From JBAWVR01 sp037147155 (GTDB lineage: Bacteria; Patescibacteriota; Minisyncoccia; Phycocordibacterales; GWA1-40-21): DNA of 23,929 nt. Location: contig JBAWVR010000008.1 of NCBI GenBank assembly GCA_037147155.1, forward strand, positions 1 through 23,929, in the 5' to 3' direction. The position numbers and the translations under genes were made by a program. The notes beneath the pieces are model-generated. The model had not been told where the DNA came from and did not search any database. It saw nothing but the letters and a program-made list of their open reading frames with translations. This document shows positions 19,576 through 23,929 of this stretch, in pieces; the stretch's first letter is position 1; every line of letters starts with the position of its first letter.

Positions 19576-20013
19576 ATGGAAATGATTGAAAAACATCAAG
19601 TTGGTCGGTTGGGAGAGGAAATTGCTTGCCGGTATCTCCTAAAGCAAGGTTTCTCTGTCTTGGATAGAAATTATGCCAAAAAGTGGGGTGAACTGGACAT
19701 AATAGCCGAGAAAGACGATGTTTTACACTTTGTTGAGGTAAAAACACTTTCTACTACCCTACCAAATGTCCCACGTGAAACTACCGCAGATGGTGTGAAT
19801 AACGTTCCACATGAAACATATGCTTCTGATCAGTTCAGACCAGAGGACAATGTACATCAAGCTAAACTGGAAAGAATGAACCGGACAATACAGAGCTATC
19901 TGGCTGAGAAACATGTTTCATGTGAAAAGAACTGGCAAATTGACGTTATATCTGTGCGTTTGGACCGTTCCGGCAAGAAAGCTAAGGTTGATTATCTGCC
20001 GAATGTTGTCTAA
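19576..20013 (+). CDS. yraN: YraN/UPF0102 family endonuclease-like protein, with parS sites in the gene
   Basis: 145-residue protein of UPF0102, which has a restriction-endonuclease-like fold and no settled function. Family motifs: GRLGEEIACRYLLKQGFSVL (10-29), RNY...WGELDIIA (31-44, D41) and LHFVEVKT (50-57, E54 and K56 as nuclease-like residues), followed by the late RTIQSYLAE helix and IDVISV strand. Between EVKT and the helix, about 30 residues do not match the family and include NVPRET (64-69) and NVPHET (76-81). Those codons spell parS-like sites, and a third site underlies KHVSCEK (112-118). A longer reading from 19534 is possible, but it would overlap the promoter. No SD. Confidence 0.85.
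   Translation: MEMIEKHQVGRLGEEIACRYLLKQGFSVLDRNYAKKWGELDIIAEKDDVLHFVEVKTLSTTLPNVPRETTADGVNNVPHETYASDQFRPEDNVHQAKLERMNRTIQSYLAEKHVSCEKNWQIDVISVRLDRSGKKAKVDYLPNVV
19767..19782. promoter_or_regulatory. parS-like site 4, inside yraN
   Basis: TGTCCCACGTGAAACT, 14 of 16 matches to the Bacillus-type TGTTCCACGTGAAACA. It encodes part of NVPRET. Confidence 0.6.
19803..19818. promoter_or_regulatory. parS-like site 5, inside yraN
   Basis: CGTTCCACATGAAACA, 14 of 16 matches. It encodes part of NVPHET, 36 bases after site 4 and in the same reading frame. Confidence 0.6.
19914..19929. promoter_or_regulatory. parS-like site 6, inside yraN
   Basis: TGTTTCATGTGAAAAG, 13 of 16 matches; same variant as sites 3 and 8. 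It encodes HVSCEK. Confidence 0.55.
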
Positions 20014-20079
20014 TGAAGGGTAGCCTTTTGCGCCTCCCATTGTTTATTTTTGGACTTAGGTAGAGTCTTGGTTTATAGT

Positions 20080-20095
20080 TGGTTCACGTGAAACA
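20080..20095. promoter_or_regulatory. parS-like site 7, best match
   Basis: TGGTTCACGTGAAACA, 15 of 16 matches to TGTTTCACGTGAAACA; about 65 bases downstream of yraN. Confidence 0.7.
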
Positions 20096-20120
20096 TTAAA
20101 ATATGGCCTAAAACAAGGCC

Positions 20121-20165
20121 AGACCAAGGACCGACCTTGGTTTTGAGAGTGTTTCATGTGAAAAA
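20121..20165. repeat. Hairpin + parS block, copy B
   Basis: Second copy of the block at 19394-19437: CCAAGG-ACCGA-CCTTGG hairpin with T tract, then TGTTTCATGTGAAAA (parS-like site 8, 20150-20165). The hairpin would also serve as the yraN terminator. GGCCT/AGGCC (20104-20121) adds a second small stem. Confidence 0.65.
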
Positions 20166-20199
20166 GAGGAGTTAAAAGCTGGATTAGGCCAAAATCATA

Positions 20200-20395
20200 C
20201 AACACCGGGATGCGGTCACGGATATTTTACTCGCCGTCACTGAGAGCTGGGAATTTCCACCCTTACAGGGCCAGTACCCGTCGCTGAGCCGGGATTAGGT
20301 CACGAGTTACTAAATACTATGAAAAATATACATTTTTCATAGTATATAAGTACTCGCGACCCCGACTCGCCTGTTTTTCTCGTTGGTTACTCGAA
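20200..20395. other. GC-rich structured non-coding segment
   Basis: No ORF. A long hairpin has arms 20285-20327 and 20332-20368: GAGCCGGG/CCCGACTC, GTCACGAGT/ACTCGCGAC and a perfect ATACTATGAAAAAT/ATTTTTCATAGTAT. To its left the minus strand reads CTGG-CCCT-GTA-AGGG-TGGAAATTC-CCAG, another two-stem unit. CCGTC(A/G)CTGAG occurs twice. It lies downstream of tRNA-Pro on that gene's strand. It could be an RNA or a DNA structure; no known family was recognised. Confidence 0.4.
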
Positions 20396-20411
20396 AAACA
20401 TGGCTGCGTCT

Positions 20412-20471
20412 TTCGAATCCGGGGCGCAAGCAAAGCAGTTTGCTTGCTCGCTCCGACAAGAAAAAACAACC
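20412..20471 (-). repeat. Split inverted copy of the tRNA-Pro 3' end
   Basis: CGCTCCGACAAG and the following A-run (20449-20471) are complementary to the tRNA-Pro acceptor 3' strand and its flank (20476-20499). TTCGAATCC (20412-20420) is complementary to its T loop and stem (20503-20511). An inserted hairpin GCAAGCAAA-CTGC-TTTGCTTGC (minus strand) separates the two parts. Confidence 0.6.
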
Positions 20472-20491
20472 TTTCGGTTGTCTTTTTCTTG
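20458..20491 (-). terminator. tRNA-Pro terminator
   Basis: On the minus strand AAGAAAAAGACAACC-GAAA-GGTTGTTTTTTCTT, starting right after the tRNA 3' end; T-rich 3' arm. Confidence 0.85.
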
Positions 20492-20564
20492 TCGGAGCGC
20501 CGGGATTCGAACCCGGAGTCTCATGATCCCAAGTCATGAATGTTAGCCGTTACACCACGCTCCG
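20492..20564 (-). tRNA. tRNA-Pro (anticodon TGG)
   Basis: Minus strand: acceptor CGGAGCG/CGCTCCG, D arm GTGT...ACAT, anticodon stem CATGA/TCATG with loop CTTGGGA (TGG), T arm CCGGG-TTCGAAT-CCCGG, discriminator A. CCA is not encoded. Confidence 0.95.
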
Positions 20565-20582
20565 ATATTTATTTGTTGTTTC

Positions 20583-20610
20583 ATCTTAACACATAAAATA
20601 AAAAACACAA
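20583..20610 (-). promoter_or_regulatory. tRNA-Pro promoter
   Basis: TTGTGT, 16 bases, TAAGAT on the minus strand, about 19 bases before the tRNA 5' end. It diverges from the surface-protein promoter. Confidence 0.45.
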
Positions 20611-20629
20611 ATAATTTTATTTAGTTTAG

Positions 20630-20677
20630 TTATCCACACCTATTGTCCTTTACATGTCTTTTATAAAGGACTATAAT
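20630..20677 (+). promoter_or_regulatory. DnaA box plus consensus promoter of the surface-protein gene
   Basis: Perfect DnaA box TTATCCACA (20630-20638), ten bases, TTTACA (20649-20654), 17 bases, TATAAT (20672-20677). It shares 22 identical bases with the promoter at 16212-16240. GTCCTTT/AAAGGAC forms an inverted repeat spanning the spacer. Predicted start near 20684. Confidence 0.7.
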
Positions 20678-20683
20678 AAATGG

Positions 20684-20873
20684 CATAGAGTGTTTACTTC
20701 TCCACGAGACGTTGAGAAAATAATTTTTATTTAATTATTTTCGCAAGTCTCATTTTTTGTTTTAAGTTTTAATTTACTGATTGTTAAATTAAAATTTAAA
20801 ATAAAAATATTTTATTTAGTCGCGAGACGAAATAAATGTTCTTTTATTAAAGTCGGTTTTAAAAAATTATAAA
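20684..20873 (+). promoter_or_regulatory. 190-base structured leader of the surface-protein gene
   Basis: GAGAC ... GTCTC enclosing GAAAATAAT/ATTATTTTC, then ATTTTTTG, looks like a terminator or attenuator (about 20725-20760). A second hairpin TTTTAATTT/AAATTAAAA follows. The rest is AT-rich up to the ATG, with no SD. Unusually long for this genome. Confidence 0.4.
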
Positions 20874-22868
20874 ATGTTTAAAGATCTCGATAAAAATTTG
20901 ATGGCCGGAATTCTTGGACTAATGTCTGTCTTTGTGTTTTCCGTGGCTCTCAATCAATACATGACTCTCAGAGCAGACTTTAGCTCTGCTCCAGGTACTG
21001 ATATGGCAGCAGTGGTAGCAGCTGCACCAGCACCAGTTACCCCAGCTCTGAATTCATGTGAAACTGTAGAATATCTATACTCTCTTGGCTATATTCCAGC
21101 TGAAAGTGTTCAGAAATCTAGGGATGTCTTTAATTGTGCTGCTAATACAACAGAAATTAAGGTGTTAGGCGTTAAGGATTCAATTGTTGCTGCTGGTACA
21201 GTTTCAATGCTTGTTGGAGACCTTACTCTTTCTGTTAAAACAAATTCATCAGTAGCTGATGTACAATCATTAATTTTTGGTAAAAATCTTCCATGGAGAT
21301 TGGTCAAGAGTACAGCTTCAACCACTCCTATATATGTGAATGGAATGACTATGTCAATCTACTCTGTAAGTGGTGTTAAGGATTCTAATAGTATTCCAAA
21401 AGCTGGAACTTACACCGTAGTATTTCGTGTTGGCTTCCCTGCAAATAATTTGTTTGCCGGATCATATCGTTATGAATACAATCCACAAGGTTCTGTAGTG
21501 ACTGCAACTAATAAGGTTATCTTGGGCAACTATGTAACTGTTATTGGGGAGAAAGGCCCATACATTACTTCTGTTTCACCACTTTCAGTAAAACCTGGAG
21601 AAAAAATTACATTAAATGGAGTTCGTTTAAAACCTTACACTGCGATCTATGCAAACGGTGCAGTCATTAATCCAACCAATATTGTTTCTACTGAAACAGG
21701 TTTGTCATTTGATGCTCCAACAAATTGGACTAGTGGATACTACAACATGCAAATTTCTAATGCTTACGGCATGAGTAATTATAGTGGTTCTGTGGGTGTC
21801 ACAGTAATGAAAATGGATTATATCGAGTCCCAAACAGGGGAAAGAAATATTATTCATCCAGGTGAGGTTGTGACTATTTATGGAGATAATTTAAATTTGG
21901 TAAACAGAGTTTTTGTTAATGGAACTATAACCGGAGTTGATGCTTCGTTTTATGCTGGACAGGTCAAGAGTCTGAAATTTGTAACTCCAAACGTTCCGGC
22001 TGGAGAATATGATGTTTATATCTACAATGCTTATTCAAGTTGGGGAGAGAGAGTGGCAGTTAAAATAATTGACAAGATAGCGACTCCATCAATAACAGTT
22101 ACTTCACCAAATGGAGGGGAAACATTTGCAAATACTGATACAATTAATTTGTCATTCACTGGAGTTGGTATTGCAAGTACAATCACTGCTTACCTTTATA
22201 GTCCGACACTAGGTAATGTCTACAAAGTCACCAGAAGTGTACCAGTAGATACAAACAGTGGTGTTGTAAGCACAGGATTTTTATTTGATTTAAGTAAGAG
22301 TACTACAGCAATATCCGCTGGTCAGTATAAGATAAATGTTTGTGATAATAGTCAGTCACCAGTTGGGGCACCTGGAAAATCTTTGTGTGATATGAGTGAC
22401 AATTATTTTACCATCGCTTCATCAACAATTACTACCCCGTATATAAAGGTAACTTCACCGAACGGTGGAGAAACATGGACGATTGATAGTCCGGTTAAAA
22501 TTACTTGGAATTCCAATATGACAGCTTCCACCACTAAAGTATTCTTAGTAAATGAAAGTGGAGCAAGTTGTTCTGTTGGTAGTGCTATGCCGGGAATTAG
22601 CGAATATGGATTCAGACTAAGTAGTGGTGCTGGCAATGATTGTAATTTCACTGCGGGAAAATACAAAGCTTATGTTAAAACAATGGGCGTAGCAGACTAC
22701 AGTGATAATTATTTTACAGTTTCTGAACCAGCTGTTGTTAGTGATGCTAACACATCAAGCGACTTGGCTAGTGTAAACAATATTACTACATCTGAACAGA
22801 GTCTCGCCTCAGTCTATGTCTCAGACAGTGTAGTCTTAAAATTGCTCGATGCCTTGTTGGGAAGATAA
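20874..22868 (+). CDS. Exported surface protein with IPT/TIG and SPNGGET repeats
   Basis: 664 residues. A signal-anchor helix (about 10-27, MAGILGLMSVFVFSVAL) is followed by an Ala/Pro linker and a segment with CETVEYLYSLGYIPAESV (62-79). Two IPT/TIG immunoglobulin-like domains follow (about 230-312, ITSVSPLSVKPGEKITLNG; about 316-400, HPGEVVTIYGDNL). Two modules each open with SPNGGET (about 411 and 529) and end in a conserved SDNYFT. The two SPNGGET modules look like an internal duplication. The C-terminus is Ser/Thr-rich and ends in a short hydrophobic stretch (SVVLKLLDALLGR). Expected on the cell surface, perhaps in host or surface contact; that role is inference. Probably co-transcribed with the next gene, which starts 23 bases on. 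Confidence 0.85.
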   Translation: MFKDLDKNLMAGILGLMSVFVFSVALNQYMTLRADFSSAPGTDMAAVVAAAPAPVTPALNSCETVEYLYSLGYIPAESVQKSRDVFNCAANTTEIKVLGVKDSIVAAGTVSMLVGDLTLSVKTNSSVADVQSLIFGKNLPWRLVKSTASTTPIYVNGMTMSIYSVSGVKDSNSIPKAGTYTVVFRVGFPANNLFAGSYRYEYNPQGSVVTATNKVILGNYVTVIGEKGPYITSVSPLSVKPGEKITLNGVRLKPYTAIYANGAVINPTNIVSTETGLSFDAPTNWTSGYYNMQISNAYGMSNYSGSVGVTVMKMDYIESQTGERNIIHPGEVVTIYGDNLNLVNRVFVNGTITGVDASFYAGQVKSLKFVTPNVPAGEYDVYIYNAYSSWGERVAVKIIDKIATPSITVTSPNGGETFANTDTINLSFTGVGIASTITAYLYSPTLGNVYKVTRSVPVDTNSGVVSTGFLFDLSKSTTAISAGQYKINVCDNSQSPVGAPGKSLCDMSDNYFTIASSTITTPYIKVTSPNGGETWTIDSPVKITWNSNMTASTTKVFLVNESGASCSVGSAMPGISEYGFRLSSGAGNDCNFTAGKYKAYVKTMGVADYSDNYFTVSEPAVVSDANTSSDLASVNNITTSEQSLASVYVSDSVVLKLLDALLGR

Positions 22869-22891
22869 TATAAATACATAATAAGTTAATC

Positions 22892-23929
22892 ATGAACAGA
22901 ACAACATTAAAGTTATTTTTGGGAAGAACCCTCAAAGTAGCTTTGGTGTTGTTTATTGTTTTACCTTATCTAAGTTCTGCCCAAATTTTACCTCTAAATT
23001 TGCCAACAGATCTAATTGGTTATAATGAATTAATAGCTAAAGAAAGGGATTTTATAAGATCGGGTATGGAGTCGAAGGTAGGTAAGCCGGTAACTCGAGA
23101 AGTATCGTGGTCATTCTATGATGACACACCGGTGATTAGTGATGTGCAGAACGGCTGGTATCGTTTAAAAATCCGTGTCGATTCTGCCAATCCAAATTTT
23201 GGCTATGGTTTGCATGGTGGTAAATTGACTCTAAAAATGGGACCGCCACTTTTGCCAATGGATTATCGTTATTGGTGGCGCCCAAGTCTTGGTGATGTTA
23301 GTGGAAACATCGGTGAAAGTTTTCCTGATTTCGGAAGTAATTATTACGGCAATAGTCAAATTTCGGAATCTGTTTCTTACACAGTATCAAATTATAGCGC
23401 CGGATGTTCAACTGGTTATTGTGCTTCCGGTGACGAAATGATTGCCATCCCCCAGATTGGAATTTTTAATATTAATCCCTTATTCCTTACATCAAAGGTT
23501 TCTTTTGAATACACAGGTTACAGTTATAATAATGACCAGAAGCTCACATATATATTAGAGCCAATCGCAGCCCCAGAAAAAAATAATTGTGCTGTTGTGG
23601 CTGTAAACGGTATTGGTGAGAATAAGCCAGCAGACAATTCTTCATCTGGAGTTTTTTATACAGCAGTAAAAAAATATTTAAAGACCAAGGGTTACAATAT
23701 CCCAGTTTTAGCTGAGTATTCTGTACCCAGAGATGCAACAATAAATATAGCAAATACTGTAGATAGCGTAGGCAAGGTGTTAACAAAAAATAATGAAAAA
23801 ATAATTATCCCAGCTCATTGTGCTGGTAGCGCCCCAACTTGGATTGATGCCGAGTACATTGCACCTAGTTCCAGAATACCCGTTCCGGATGAAGGAAGTG
23901 GTGTAAATATTTTTGATCCAGTATATTAT
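22892..23929 (+). CDS. Exported protein of unknown function, cut by the window edge
   Basis: Open from the ATG at 22892 to the end (346 codons, no stop), so the C-terminus is missing. It starts MNRTTLKLFLGRTLKVALVL with a Sec signal peptide ending about SSAQ (residues 1-32). The mature part has aromatic-rich segments (MDYRYWWRPSLGD, SNYYGNSQ), a pair of nearby cysteines (CSTGYC) and a later region GYNIPVLAEYSVPRDATINI ... IIIPAHCAGSAPTWIDAEY. I do not recognise the family. It follows the surface-protein gene by 23 bases on the same strand and may work with it in the cell envelope. Confidence 0.75.
   Translation, partial: MNRTTLKLFLGRTLKVALVLFIVLPYLSSAQILPLNLPTDLIGYNELIAKERDFIRSGMESKVGKPVTREVSWSFYDDTPVISDVQNGWYRLKIRVDSANPNFGYGLHGGKLTLKMGPPLLPMDYRYWWRPSLGDVSGNIGESFPDFGSNYYGNSQISESVSYTVSNYSAGCSTGYCASGDEMIAIPQIGIFNINPLFLTSKVSFEYTGYSYNNDQKLTYILEPIAAPEKNNCAVVAVNGIGENKPADNSSSGVFYTAVKKYLKTKGYNIPVLAEYSVPRDATINIANTVDSVGKVLTKNNEKIIIPAHCAGSAPTWIDAEYIAPSSRIPVPDEGSGVNIFDPVYY

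Noticed and set aside
20200..20300. FMN, TPP or T-box riboswitch, from fragments such as GGGTGGAAATTCCC and CTGAGA
   Set aside because: Only short fragments match; the conserved cores are absent or in the wrong order, and no suitable downstream gene lies on the minus strand.
20337..20537. 66-codon minus-strand ORF through tRNA-Pro and its terminator
   Set aside because: Most of it is tRNA, terminator and inverted repeat; no independent coding signal.
1..23929. CRISPR array, prophage or insertion-sequence transposase
   Set aside because: No regularly spaced repeats, no cas genes, no phage structural genes and no intact transposase were seen.

Overview
The window looks like a piece of a Patescibacteria (CPR) chromosome, most likely Parcubacteria-like. 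It is AT-rich and uses the standard bacterial stop codons. Most protein genes have no Shine-Dalgarno (SD) motif and very short predicted leaders. The tRNA genes do not encode CCA. The right end carries an exported protein with IPT/TIG folds and SPNGGET repeats, a type common on CPR surfaces. The lineage is inferred from gene style only; no 16S gene is present.

Left part (1-12.5 kb), mostly minus strand: a UvrD/PcrA helicase, a LysM + M23 peptidoglycan hydrolase (plus strand), a ComM/YifB AAA+ ATPase, a TraR/DksA-type protein with an incomplete zinc finger, an unknown single-pass membrane protein, PNPase, an LCMT-type methyltransferase translationally coupled to a lone HemB-like protein, an NYN-domain protein and ribosomal protein S15. 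Two ~140 bp inverted-repeat elements sit directly after stop codons, and a third lies just upstream of rpsO.

Middle (12.5-16.7 kb): a GC-richer island of three tiny genes, each with a perfect AGGAGG ribosome-binding site and its own sigma70-type promoter, unlike the rest of the window. It lies divergently next to a complete tyrosine recombinase. Next come a small membrane protein, a 37-codon one-helix peptide, exonuclease III, and a gene-free stretch that appears to encode a ~360 nt structured RNA with a consensus promoter and a terminator.

Right part (16.7-23.9 kb): the CCA-adding enzyme, tRNA-Arg, a broken tRNA-Arg-like copy, tRNA-Gly, yraN, tRNA-Pro and two exported proteins. From 18.66 to 20.17 kb there are eight close matches to the ParB site parS, three of them inside yraN. 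A cluster of DnaA boxes lies at 19.16-19.21 kb, and genes mostly point away from this zone on both sides. I therefore infer that the window spans, or lies very near, the replication origin/centromere. Two promoters with the same core and an adjacent DnaA box drive the structured RNA and the surface-protein gene. The tRNA-Gly and tRNA-Pro genes are followed by inverted copies of their own 3' ends wrapped around the terminator.

All calls rest on reading the sequence alone; no database search or folding program was run.
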